From Haematococcus lacustris (taxonomy: Eukaryota > Chlorophyta > Chlorophyceae > Chlamydomonadales > Haematococcaceae), in contig JASKMD010000006.1 of NCBI GenBank assembly GCA_030144725.1, positions 8,465,256 to 8,529,255 of the forward strand: a DNA stretch of 64,000 nt, given 5' to 3'. Positions 37,999 through 48,570 of this stretch are shown here, in pieces. The notes beneath the pieces were generated by a model that was not told the origin of the DNA, searched no databases, and worked only from the letters and a program-made list of their open reading frames with translations. The translations under genes were made by a program, and so were the position numbers. Every line of letters begins with the position of its first letter. The first letter of the stretch is position 1.

Positions 37999-38919
37999 AC
38001 ACGGCCATGCAGCTGGTCATGGCCACGGTTCAGCCCCTGGCGTTGGCAGGGCTACACATCGCTGGACCACAGCTACCTAGTCTGAAGTAAGGCAAGACAT
38101 CGCTGCTGGTTCCCATGATGTCATGGTCCACCCCCACCAAGCAATCCCATAACATAAAGTGGCAGTCGTCATCATGTCATGGCATGTGCTGGTCAGTGTT
38201 GCTGCAGGACACACATGACGGCGTGCTGGGCTAGGCAATGCACCCCAGAGCAGGCTTGTGCTCAGGGTGGACGCTGGGTGTCACAGCACTTAGCGCCTGA
38301 ACCGGCAGCTGACCTTGGGCAGCAGGTAGCGGCCTGAGCCGTGGGGCCTGCCTGCCAGCACCTCGCCCTCATACCGGCCACCGGAGTCGCCCTGCAGCTC
38401 GCCATACTTGCCGGCTCGTCCAGGACCTGGGTGCAGGCAATGCGGACACACACTCATGCAAGGGAGCAGGCAACTAACTGACGAACTTGCTGAGCTGTAG
38501 ACAATGATGTTGCTGCCACCCCAGCCTCGCAGGTGTCTGGACTAATACGGCAACCTGGGGGGGGCTAGTCTACTAGCTGGCTGGGGCCAGGTACCAGGTC
38601 AAGGGCCAACCCACACCTGCTGGTGACTTGTGATCTGGTTCACACCTGTCAAGCTGGAGGCAAGGGGGTTGCGCTCTTTGGCTGTTGCTTGCCACGTGCG
38701 AATGACCTGCCTTCTTGGCAATGTTGGCTTTGGGGGGGACTGGGCTCGCTGTAATTTGGATGGAGACAAGGTTTCTATTTCCTTGTACTTTATCGATGGC
38801 TGCTCGTTACGAGTGCTCTGTCGGCTCCTCTGTTGGAAGGGAGGGGTTGACCTAAGACTTGCACGAAGAGCGAAGTCTTCGCTCAGCTGCCCACTGGTCT
38901 CCTCGCGGACGGCCTCCAT
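34042..38919 (-). CDS. MORN-repeat protein, nine to ten exons
   Basis: Exons on the minus strand: 38865-38919 (ATG 38919; donor inferred), 38314-38426, 37892-37942, 37311-37373, 36861-36990, 36066-36263, 35143-35334, 34504-34691 and 34042-34401 (stop). All internal phases agree; total about 449 residues. Exons 2-6 give a run of MORN repeats (GGRYEGEVLAGRPHGSGRY, YVNGETYIGQF, GEGRYMFANGDMYAGQW, GRGIYFSANGDIFVG, KEGMGTLYM). The C-terminal half is helical (DKDLEMLRHSFTLM, GRISFDSCMKVALHF), resembling EF-hand-like helices, and ends in an acidic Glu/Gly-rich tail. MORN proteins are often membrane- or axoneme-associated; a flagellar role is possible here but not shown. Confidence 0.8.
37969..37996. 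repeat. Dinucleotide array (AC)n
   Basis: About 14 AC units in an intron of the MORN gene. Confidence 0.95.
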
Positions 38920-39067
38920 ATCGTGCCTGAGAAGGGGCTATGGCCATGTTGACGACATGTCACACGACCAAACCACGTTTTTGATACTATCGACTATGCC
39001 TTCCCAGTGACTTCCGAGGCCTTCCGAATGGGCAACGCGGTGTAGACAACACTGTCCGAGATGGAGG
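38920..39067. promoter_or_regulatory. Shared divergent promoter region
   Basis: Only 148 bases separate the MORN gene start (minus) from the start of the Gln-rich gene (plus), so both promoters must be here or overlap the first exons. A short uORF (ATG at 39061, stop at 39079-39081, encoding MEDGCA) overlaps the plus-strand start codon at 39068 in another frame. Confidence 0.5.
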
Positions 39068-41810
39068 ATGGCTGTGCTTAACCCGCCAGCGGGAGCTGCC
39101 AGCCAAGACTTGTACAATGTGGCGAGCGTAAGGCTAGCTGAAGCGACTCGTGTTCGGCTCTATCTGCCAGGCTTAAATGGGGAGGAGTGCCCAGAGGCTG
39201 GCGCAGAAGATACGGGGCGAAGCTCAGGCAACAGTAGGTGTTTTCGTTCGCTACACAACCCAGCACAGTATTTAAGCATTCAATGTGCTTGGACCCACGC
39301 TGAGAGATGATGATAACCGTCAGCATGGTACGGCTGCCTGATCTTGACCATCAGCAGCTTGAGCATGGAAACTGGCGACACGCTCCATGGCAGCATGCAC
39401 ATGAAGGGGTGCACACCACTCATTGCTGCATTGCTGCAGGCGAGGATGCCCGCAAAGCTCGGAAGAAGATGCAGCAGATGCAGTCTTATGTGCAGTCATC
39501 TGAATCCGCTGGTCCTGGCCTGGCTGGGGAGGTCATAGTGCTCCAGGCCTTGCTAGCCCCACTTGGCGAAGACTCAGGTTCAGAAGTTGATGTGAAGGAT
39601 GAGGCTCAACAGGAGAAGGCGACACCTAGCACCAAGCCAAATGGAGGCAGTAGCTTACAACAGACAAAGCGTGAGTCCTACAGCAGCTCAGCATCGTACC
39701 CTACTGATGGCCCAAGCTTGGGCGCCTGTTTTGCATGCCTATGTGCACCTGAGCACCCCCCCTGCAGTGGTGCCCAATTGGTGCCACATGGCTCAGTGCC
39801 TCCTGCTGATCCAGCCTCCTGCTGATCCAGCCTCCTGCTGATCCAGCCTCCTGGCCTGGGCCTTTGCAGGTGGTGGCAGTCGTGTGAACAGCTCCCCCAC
39901 CCCCGCCTCCTCTCCCAGCTACCCCACTCTCCCCAAGCCCTCCACTGCAGGCCCCTACCTCAGCCGCCCAGGGGCCAGCAGCACCCACCCAGGGGCCGGC
40001 CCTGGAGGCCCCAGCAGCAGCCCAGGGGCAGCCTGGTCAGTCGAGCCAGCCATCACCTCCCGGGCTGCCACTGCCGCCCCCAGCAACACCGCCATCAGCA
40101 AGGAGGCGCACCGGGCCAGCAATGCACAGTGGCTGGACCCCCACAGAGTCCCCATATGGGAGCGCCCCTTGGCACCCCCAAGGCGTGACCGCACCCCCCC
40201 AACCCCCCCACCCCCCCGCATTCTGAAGGCTGTCGTGGCTAAGAACATCATGCTGGGGGGGCTGGACGGAGGCCTGGGTGGGGGGCTTGGGGGCCTCGGG
40301 GGCCGGGAGCGCTTGCTGCTGTCCAGCCCCAGCCCAGGGCAGCAGATGGCTCAACAGCAGGCGGCTCAGCAGCACCAGATGTTTCAACAGATGGTGGCAC
40401 AGCAGCAGCTGCACCAGCAGGCGGTGCAGCAGCACATGTTGCAGCAGTACCACCACATGCACCAGCAGCAGTACGTGTTGATGGGCACAGAGGAGGCAGG
40501 TGAGGGCTGGGCACAGCAGCATGTGGTCAACATGCCATAGCCAACATGCCATGACCACAATGCAGTCATGACAGAGGTGGTGGCACAGGCATGACCCAGG
40601 CAGCCTGCACCCCCCAGAATCAAGCAGCAGCCCCTGCCCTCCACACCCTCACCCCCTGTGCCCCCCCTGTGCCCCACCCACGCAGGTGTTGACCACCACC
40701 AGCCTGCCCCACCCCTCATCACCACTGACACCAGCCTGCCAAGCTTCCCCTCACCCGCTCCCCTGTGCCTGTTGGCCTTGTTGCCTGCAGAGTTCGGACA
40801 GCAGCGCAGTGGGGAGCGCCCCGCGCCCCAGACTGCTGCGTACCCACCTCCCTTCTCCGCCACACTGCCCGCACCTGGATCTGGCCGGCCCTATGCCCTG
40901 GCCCCAGCTGCTGGACAGGACGCAGGTCTCGGCCGGCCTGCTGTGCCCGAGGCTGTCAGGGCAGGCCAGGGGGGGCGGGGGGCCCCAGCTGACCCGGGAG
41001 TAGGGGGGATGCTGGGGCAGACGGGCCAAGCCCCGCTTGGGGGTATGGGGAGGCGGGGGACAGGGGGAGGCGGGGCCAGCCGCATCAGCCGAGGCAGCCT
41101 GGCAGGGCCCTTTGCTGGGCAGGGTGTAGGCAGGGCGTCGCCGCCCCCTGGCTGTATGCCAGCAGGTGGCCTGGTTGCTGGGGCACTGCCCAAGGGGCGA
41201 GGACAACTGGCTGGAGCTGAGGGCATGCAAGCTGGGCCTCGTGTTGCCCTGCCACAGGTGAGGCTGGCGGGTAGCCTGGCTGTCGCCCGATTAATGCATA
41301 CGTGACTTGCATGGTGTGGGGTGGTGTGATGCATGGCATGATGAGGGAGGTGCTGTGCCCTTTGTGTTGTGGTCAAATGCACAGGGCTGCTGGCAGGTCT
41401 GACTGGCCTCCCTCACACATGTATTGCACTGGAGCAAAGAACGCTGCACCGGCACATGGGCGTAGAACCGCAGTGCGAAGCGAACAACAAACGATGCTGC
41501 CGTGGCCTCGGAGCTAAGAAGCCAGTCGCGGCAGGATGAAGATGATGGGTAGTGCGCCTTGCCAGGGCGCTGCGCCTCGCGCCGCCTCGCCATAGCACAG
41601 TGGTGTGCGGCGCTGTCATTGCAGGGCTTGGAGCAGCTGCGTGACGAGGCGCAGCAGCACTGGCAAACGGCTTCCGCGGCGCACGGCGCTCTCAGCAGCG
41701 CAATGGCTGACGCACTGGGCCAGGCGGCGAGTCCCGGTGACGGCAGTGGCAGCAAGGCGCCGCCAGTGTCCAGGCTGGCGCAGGCGCACGCTGGAAGGAG
41801 TCGCAGCTGA
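39068..41810 (+). CDS. Gln/Pro-rich protein of unknown function, five exons
   Basis: Exons 39068-39233, 39440-39670, 39870-40499, 40791-41257 and 41625-41810 (stop TGA) join in phase to give about 559 residues. The N-terminus (MAVLNPPAGAASQDLYNVAS, VRLYLPGLNGEECP) looks folded. Exon 2 has a basic, helical start (EDARKARKKMQQMQ). Exon 3 is Ser/Pro-rich with a distinctive WLDPHRVPIWERP stretch and then a Gln-rich coiled region (QQMAQQQAAQQHQMFQQM). Exon 4 is Gly/Pro-rich and exon 5 a short helical end (GLEQLRDEAQQHW). Such composition is typical of nuclear or scaffold proteins, but I do not recognise a family. Confidence 0.65.
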
Positions 41811-42064
41811 CAAGGCCGGAGCCCACTCTCGCCGTGCCCAGGCCGGGGCACATCGGGTTGACTCGGCTATTGGGTTGAGAGGCGCGTGGCTGCGCACGAA
41901 GCCTGTGCCTTACTCACAAAAGAGCTATCTAGCGCTTCTCCCTGTCTTGTCCCAGCTGCCATAATCTGTCACCTCTCGAAGCACATGCCCGAACCATGCT
42001 ATGAAGATGACGTTGCCCTTCTCGAAAGAGCAATCGTGTTTGGGCCGTGCGGCTTTGGGCCCTC

Positions 42065-42082
42065 TTACACTACGAGTTGTAA
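42065..42082. promoter_or_regulatory. Two facing TGTAA poly(A) signals
   Basis: TTACA at 42065-42069 is TGTAA on the minus strand (for the DUF218 gene). TGTAA at 42078-42082 is on the plus strand (for the Gln-rich gene). TGTAA is the known volvocalean polyadenylation signal. The facing pair suggests that the 3' UTRs of the two convergent genes overlap. Confidence 0.35.
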
Positions 42083-42525
42083 GTTTAGTGCATGGGATGG
42101 CTATGAGATTGCATCATGTCAGCTCCATTGCGTCCACACGGCATGACATGCACTGGTATGGCGTGTAAGGAGTGGAAGTGGCAAAGGAAGGGTCACGCTG
42201 GAGGTATCACATGAGGTGCTCAGTTGCCCGCCCTACCCCCGCACTGAGTGCCGCACTACCCCTCCAAGCCAACTGTCAGGGACCGTGAAGTCAGGCCAGC
42301 CCACTCCTACTGGCTTCGATCTCTGCAAGGGCCTACCTGCCCACTGGCGGGGCAGCTCAGCCCTTCACGGGCCTGCTATGCTCACCTGGGTTGAGGGCTG
42401 CTGCCTGGCTGGGGTCAGCTGGAGGCAGCTGGTTGATGAAGCAAGGGGCGCCACTGGCGCTCGGCTGAGCAGGCTGCGGCCAGCTGGTGGCGACTATGCC
42501 AAGAAGCTGGCAGCCGCAGCGTGCC

Positions 42526-45380
42526 TCAATAGCTAGCTAGCAAGCGCGGGTCCGTGATGGTCGCCTTGTTGAACTCGTGCTGTCGGGCAGCTGAGTAGCA
42601 CTGATGCGTGGCGTAGAGCCATGCGTGCACGTCCTTAAACCGCGGCAGGCCTTGCACCGTGCGCTGCCATTGTTGGAGGGAAGCTGCCTCCTTCTCGCAC
42701 CGCGCGAGCAACACGTCGTCCTCAAACAACCCCTCGTCGCTGGCAGATGCAAAACACAGTTCAAACCTGCAAGCGTGGGGAGGGCGGGTAGCGAGCAGCT
42801 GGCAAACGGAGGCTAGGAGGCCTTGCCAGGTCTGTTCAAGCGCCCCACTACACAAGCCTGGTCACAATGAAAAGAGGGCATGCGGCCTAAATAGGCAGAT
42901 CTGATCGAGCCCCTTCCCCAAGGGAAAGCTTTGTATTGTGTCAAGACGAGGCCTTCCTATTGTTATCAAGGTGCACCACAACAGGGCAGCAGGGCGGCAG
43001 GGGACAAGGCAGCTAGGGCACAAGGCACAAGCCAGCACACACAGCAATGCATGCACACAACTGGCAGGCATCTGAGGGGGCATGAGGGCGGGTGCTTGCT
43101 TGCGCAGCTTTCAACAACCATAACAGAAAGTAACCATATCACACTGGTACACAAGGGCACCCACCCCTCCGGCTGCTTCAGGATGTCGACTGCTGCCCGG
43201 CTCCACATGTCTTGGAACAGGCAGCGGGTGCGGGGCATGTGAAAGTTGGAGGTGACCACTGCCACCTTGCGCCAGCCAGCAGGCAGAGCATGGATGGTGA
43301 GGGAGAAGAAAGCGTTGCCCACTGTGTCGTAGCTGGACACCTGGCCAGCGGCAAGGAGAGGGCACAGCGGGTGGTGCAGGGCCGGCAGGGTGCTGCCAGG
43401 TGGGGTGTCACGGCAGTCATGTGTGGCACAGGGCGTTGAGCGCAGCAAGGGGCAGGGTACGTAGGGAGGATGGGGTGGAGGAGGCATGGGCAGAATGGGA
43501 CAGGCTTTTCTTTGGTGGGAACCCTCATCCTGACCTGTGTAGGGTGATGTGAGCTCACTGGCAGCTCTGAGTCACTTGGCAGCTGCAGGGGTCGGGCTGA
43601 ATGGGCAAGATGCTGCACAGGTCCACTTTGTGCTCCCGGTGTACCCCTGAGACCTCACCTGGTGCGGCCGTGCACACCGCACCAGTGTGTGTAGCTCCCC
43701 TGAGCTGCACCACCCCTCAGCCCGGCCCACGGCTGCATACATCCAGGTCATACCTCCAGGTCATACCTCCAGGTCATACCTCCAGGTAATACCTCCAGGT
43801 CAGGCAGTAGTGTAGGAGGAAGGCACCCATGCCATGTGCATGGGAAGATAAGTCCACACAGCCAAAACACCACCCCTAGTGAGGGCGGAGGCAGAGCTGT
43901 ACCGCCCCTCACCTATGGCTCCTTACGCCTTCATACCTCCTTCAGGATGCGGTCCGCCGGCAGACCCCTGGTCATGAGGTAGGCAGCACAGCTGGTGGAC
44001 TCGTGCAGCACGTGGCCGTTGCTGCCCAGTATGGGGGGCTTGTGAGGGGTGCCGCCTCCTGCAGCAGGGGGCCCGGTGTTAAGCCCATGATGGTGCAGCC
44101 GTCACAAGGAAGGGGGCAGTGGCGCTGGCAAACCTAGCGGTGGCAGCGAGTAGCCTGGAACAATGAAGAACTTGAGTGTGAGAATGCTTCGTGGAGGGCA
44201 TTCAGAGTGGTTGCCTCCTCTGTTGACATCACAATGCAATCTCAGGCAGGGGCAGCAGGGACAGCAGTGCATGTGGGTCCCTCCCCATGCTCTGCTGAGG
44301 TGGCGCCGTGTATGTGCCAGGCTCAGCAGCCCCCACCGCTGCAGCCGCGGGTTGAGGCCATGGACTCCCCTTTCATGCCCACCATGCGCCCAGCACCCCG
44401 CATGGTACACTATAGGGAACTACTGGCAGGCGGGTGAGGTGGTTGGGAAGAGCGGCCCCTGGGAGTTGCATTCCGTTGCATCTGCCTGCCATGCACCAGC
44501 CTCCCAGCCATGGAGTTGGACAAGGTAGCCGTGGCACCTGCTGCCGCTGCCTGGGCACACCTAGGCATAGGATGGGACACAGCGGGTTCGCCTGCTGCTG
44601 CTGCAGCCCCAGTCCCACGTCCAGCCTCCGTTCTACCTGCGGCCAGCCAGTACATAGCATTTGCCTGCCAGTGCTGCTGTGACACACAGCGACTGCGGCG
44701 TCAAAGGTCCTTAAGAAGGCTGTCAGCTCCCCGGGTCAGGGTCGGGGTAGTTGGGCAAGAAGTTACATCGGTCCACTTTGCCCTTCTGCTGTGTTTGAGT
44801 ATTTCCACACCATACCCCTGGGCATTTGGATGCGGGTGCTGCATGGCTCAGCGAGCGCAGCATGCCTATTAAGGGGTGCTTCATTGCCTGTGCTGCTGCC
44901 CTGCAAGGCTGGCGCTGCCTGGCCGGTGTGCCTGCCTGCCCTGACCTTGACTTCACAGCTGTAGACTGCATTGTGGAAAGCCTCTACGCCCTCGGTTTGG
45001 AGAGCACCCACACACCCTGACAGCTGTCTGCATTAGCGGTGTAAGCCACTCTCCTCCCGGCCAGGGCGGGCCCTGTCTAAGAGAGGGAATACACAATTGT
45101 ACATATCCATACGTACCCACTCGGGGCACTGGCCATCAGCGAGAAGTCCCCCGGCTAGGACCACAATCGCGTCCAGGTTCGCAGGTGGTGCAATAGAGCG
45201 CCCGTCTGAGCTTTCGAGTGTGAAAAGGTGCCTGTTGAGTGGCGACGGCTGGATACGGGCTGACAAATGGGTTCGAGGTGTCGCGTCGCCAGCCACATGG
45301 CAACATCGAACGTTCCCGGCAAAGTGCCTGATGCCTCGAACTAAATGGACAGGCCGCATCAGGGGTGCCAATGCCGGCAT
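42526..45380 (-). CDS. DUF218 (YdcF/SanA-like) protein, five exons
   Basis: Exons on the minus strand: 45117-45380 (ATG 45380), 44561-44636, 43937-44058, 43165-43340 and 42526-42766 (stop TGA). Phases fit exactly; 292 residues. The DUF218 landmarks appear in order: LDAIVVLAGGLLADG, EWVERRLDVGLGL, ILCLGGGTPHKPP, then HESTSCAAYLMTRGLPADRIL, SSYDTVGNAFF, VAVVTSNFHMPRTRCLF, and the C-terminal FEDDVLLARCEKE and HAWLYATHQCYS. In plants and algae this is a single-domain protein of unknown biochemical role; bacterial relatives are linked to envelope functions. The first 40 residues have no domain match and could be a targeting peptide. Introns 2 and 3 contain tail pieces of the Fanzor repeat family on both sides of exon 3. 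Confidence 0.88.
43808..43885 (+). repeat. Fanzor-family tail fragment in DUF218 intron 3
   Basis: Contains AGTAGTGTAGGAGGAAGGC, the 19-base hairpin CCCATGCCATGTGCATGGG (43826-43844) and AACACCACCCCTAGTGAGG, the conserved tail order. Confidence 0.7.
44231..44345 (+). repeat. Repeat block shared with 47694-47803, in DUF218 intron 2
   Basis: Around 110 bases at high identity with 47694-47803 (AATGCAATCT, GGGGCAGCAG, TGCTCTGCTGAGGTGG, CTCAGCAGCCCCCACCGCTG). At 47.7 kb this block directly continues the Fanzor tail; here it is separated from the tail piece at 43.8 kb by exon 3. Confidence 0.75.
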
Positions 45381-45479
45381 TGCGTCGTTTAAGCCCGCCC
45401 GACATTCTCATCGGCATGGTATTGCAGATTTTGACAACTCCACGCTACAGCTCATGCGGGTGTTGTTGCTCAGGGCAAG

Positions 45480-45842
45480 GCTGCCAAAGCCAAACCAGAA
45501 CCACATCCTGGCAGGTGGGTACGCAGGGACTGCGATGCAAACATGTAGACTAAACATGTATAGCATTGGGAGAGCGAGTGGCACCCGTTGGAGCTGTGCT
45601 CATGAGCTGACCTGCCTGGGCTGCCGACCAAGGGCAGGAAGTACGCATGCCTGGGCTGCCGTCCAAGGGCAGTAAGTACGCATGCCTGGGCTACGGACTG
45701 CTGCGAGACCAGCCTCCCAAGGCCCAGCAGCAGCAGCCTACGGCACAGTAGTGTGTGCCCCCCCCCCCATTTGAGCTGTCATCAGCTTGCGTTTGAGCTG
45801 TCATCAGTTTACATGTTTGTCATGCCAACTTTTGACTACAGG
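45480..45842 (+). pseudogene. Fanzor relic 1: degraded RuvC-III region
   Basis: Translated piecewise it gives AAKAKP, then GRW, RRDCDA, then stops, then W.P.ELC and PRPSSSS-type tail remnants. It aligns in order with the C-terminus of the copy at 61.7-62.4 kb (AKAKPAPQPGRW, DRDCNAALNM, CYW). Several stops and indels show it is dead. Its non-coding tail is interrupted at 45842 by a hAT element and resumes at 47507. Confidence 0.6.
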
Positions 45843-47506
45843 CAGGGCTGTGACAAGACGGCTGCAGACGAAAAGACGACGTCTGTCGTCTACGACGTCT
45901 TTTCGTCTCAACTACCCGTCTTTCGTCTGTCAATCCGTCTTTCGTCTGTCCGTCTGTCAATGTGTGACTAGTGCCCGCCCCTGTGACCGCTTGCGGCCCG
46001 TGGCTGTGAGCGTTGTGCAAGCAATGCGATGGATTCGCCAGGCTCATCAAATGCGCGTAGGCGGCAACAGATTCCGGGTGGAATGCGCCCATCGTCCGCA
46101 TTGAACTCTGCATCGAGCTCTAAGTCTTCCACAGTCAGTTCGGCCCAATAATCGACGGCAAGCGGCAGTGCCTACTTGCGACTTGCGTGCAGGCTTTTGG
46201 GATGACAACAAGGCAATCCTGCAGCTCATGTCACCCAGTCACCCAGTTCCAGGTTGACCTTCAGTCTGACACAGCAAACATGGCAGATGTGTTCTTCGAC
46301 GCGACGCGTGTTTGTTGGCTGCCAAGCAGCCAACCACCCCCTCCCAGTTTGCAGACCCCGCCCTCTTCTCCGTGCAGCCCCACCTCGCAGGCACCCCAGT
46401 GGCAATTGCCCTGTCTTGGCTGAAGCGGCAGCAAGAGCTGCAGCAGGAGAACCACTGCCAAGCTTGGCTGGCTGGCAGCAGGGAGCTGCTAGCAGAAGCT
46501 ATCCCTCTTTTCACGGTATGGTGACAGCCAGGTGCTGTACCTGGCAGCCATCTTGGACCCACGCTACAAGATGTTACACTTCCAGTTCAGCCCTGCCCAG
46601 TTCAGCCAAGCAGAGCAGGTCCTGTCCGGTTGGTCACTGTTGATGGCAGCCAAGTAGATCAGCCAGTGGCTATGGCGTTGGAGCAGCTGCGGCGAGGCTG
46701 GGGTGCACCCCCATCAGAGCTGCTTTCCCGCACGCAGCTCATGCCTGTCCAATTTGCACCACACCTCACCGCCCACCCCTTGAAATGGTGGGCTGAGAGG
46801 GGGGGCTTTGCCCCCCTACTGCAGGCAGCAGCGCATCCGTGTTTGGTAGTATCAGCAGCGTTTGTGCATCCGTGTTTGGTGGCAGCAGCAGCGTTCATCT
46901 ACTTCAACAAGAGGGTCCTGGAGCGCAGGCCTAAGCCACAGCCAGAGGCTGAGTGGCAGCAATTTGCGCAGTGGATGCAACACATGCCCGCAAAAGCATA
47001 ATGCCCGTGGAAGCACCCAGGTAAGCACACGTTGTATAACCATGTGTCTTGTACCATGTGTCTTGCACCATCCTTGAAGCATTTGTTTGTTGCATATTGT
47101 TTGATGGCAGCTCTGCATGAAGACTTGCACGCATAACCATGAATTGTTGTTGTCACCAATCTCAGGTGAGGACGGTAACGGACACGTGCTATTGTTTAGA
47201 GACCGCCATGGAGCTCGTGGGCTGCAAGATTTGCTCGAGCTCTGGCTAGTCAATATTAGGCCAGATCTGACATCATGCATGAAATGTGAACTGGAGGATA
47301 GCCTTCGTAGCATCATGAAAGCAGTTGCAAGTTTACAAAGATATAAATAGGAGGAATAGAAGGCGCTTAGCAAGTGACAAATGTTGGTCGCATGCAGCCG
47401 AAAAAGGAGCAGACGGTTCGGTTGTCGTCTGCAGACGAAAAGACATCCGTCTTTCGTCTGTTCGTCTACGGTCTCGTCTTTTCGTCTTGTCGTCTTCACA
47501 GCCCTG
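45843..47506 (+). mobile_element. hAT DNA transposon inserted in Fanzor relic 1
   Basis: The ends are CAGGGCTGTGA on the left and its reverse complement on the right (47496-47506). They are flanked by ACTACAGG (45835-45842) and ACTACAGC (47507-47514), an 8-base target duplication with one mismatch, as expected for hAT. Both subterminal regions are dense in GTCTTTCGTCTG/AGACGAAAAGACG words, like the motif clusters that hAT transposases bind. The interior holds a decayed transposase. Confidence 0.75.
46187..47001 (+). pseudogene. hAT transposase relic
   Basis: Coding pieces in more than one frame. At about 46518-46620 it reads SQVLYLAAILDPRYKMLHF, the strongly conserved LA..LDPRYK block of hAT transposases. 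At about 46780-46830 it reads HPLKWWAERGGFAPLL, resembling the WW segment of the C-terminal dimerisation domain; after it the expected SERLFS-type motif is absent and Ala-rich repeats replace it. Frame changes and stops separate the parts, so no active protein is made. Confidence 0.65.
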
Positions 47507-47810
47507 ACTACAGCCCTGTCACAGGGGTCAGGCAATAATGTAGGTAGAAGTTGCCCATGCCATGTGCATGGAAAACAGCTCCATACAAATAAAACACCAC
47601 CCCTACTAGGGGTGGGTTCACTAGGGGCCCTAGTGAGAGAAGCTGATTGTGCCTTTGCGTTAGTTTGAGGCCTGACGCTGACAGTCCATCCCAATGCAAT
47701 CTAAGGTAGGGGCAGCAGTGACAGCAGTGCGTGTGGGTCCCACCCCCTGCTCTGCTGAGGTGGTGCCCTGTATGTGCCAGCCTCAGCAGCCCCCACCGCT
47801 GCGATGATTG
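47507..47810 (+). repeat. Tail of Fanzor relic 1, right of the hAT element
   Basis: Begins with the target duplication, then CCCTGTCACAGGG (hairpin, 47514-47526), CCCATGCCATGTGCATGG (47554-47571), a CCACCCC-GGGGTGG hairpin at about 47597-47614, then the block shared with 44231-44345. Confidence 0.7.
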
Positions 47811-47941
47811 TAGCGGAGCGAAATTACCCACAGTCCATCATGTTGTTCCTTGTTGAATGAGTTTTGTTGGCCTGAAAGTCCATCCCACTCATTTACCAAA
47901 CCTACTCAGCCTACCTATCCCACTCATTTACCAAACCTACT

Positions 47942-48441
47942 NNNNNNNNNNNNNNNNNNNNNNNNNNNNNNNNNNNNNNNNNNNNNNNNNNNNNNNNNNN
48001 NNNNNNNNNNNNNNNNNNNNNNNNNNNNNNNNNNNNNNNNNNNNNNNNNNNNNNNNNNNNNNNNNNNNNNNNNNNNNNNNNNNNNNNNNNNNNNNNNNNN
48101 NNNNNNNNNNNNNNNNNNNNNNNNNNNNNNNNNNNNNNNNNNNNNNNNNNNNNNNNNNNNNNNNNNNNNNNNNNNNNNNNNNNNNNNNNNNNNNNNNNNN
48201 NNNNNNNNNNNNNNNNNNNNNNNNNNNNNNNNNNNNNNNNNNNNNNNNNNNNNNNNNNNNNNNNNNNNNNNNNNNNNNNNNNNNNNNNNNNNNNNNNNNN
48301 NNNNNNNNNNNNNNNNNNNNNNNNNNNNNNNNNNNNNNNNNNNNNNNNNNNNNNNNNNNNNNNNNNNNNNNNNNNNNNNNNNNNNNNNNNNNNNNNNNNN
48401 NNNNNNNNNNNNNNNNNNNNNNNNNNNNNNNNNNNNNNNNN
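47942..48441. other. Assembly gap, 500 N
   Basis: Second fixed-size placeholder. The 5' exons of the kinase gene may lie here. Confidence 1.
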
Positions 48442-48570
48442 GTAAATGTTTGTGGCCGTCATGCATTTTCCTGGGTGTTGGTGCTGAGTAGCTGCCTGCC
48501 CCTTTCCGGTGTGTCAGCGCCCTACACCTGCAAGGCTGCCAGCTGCAAACCCCCACACCCTGGTGTGTAG

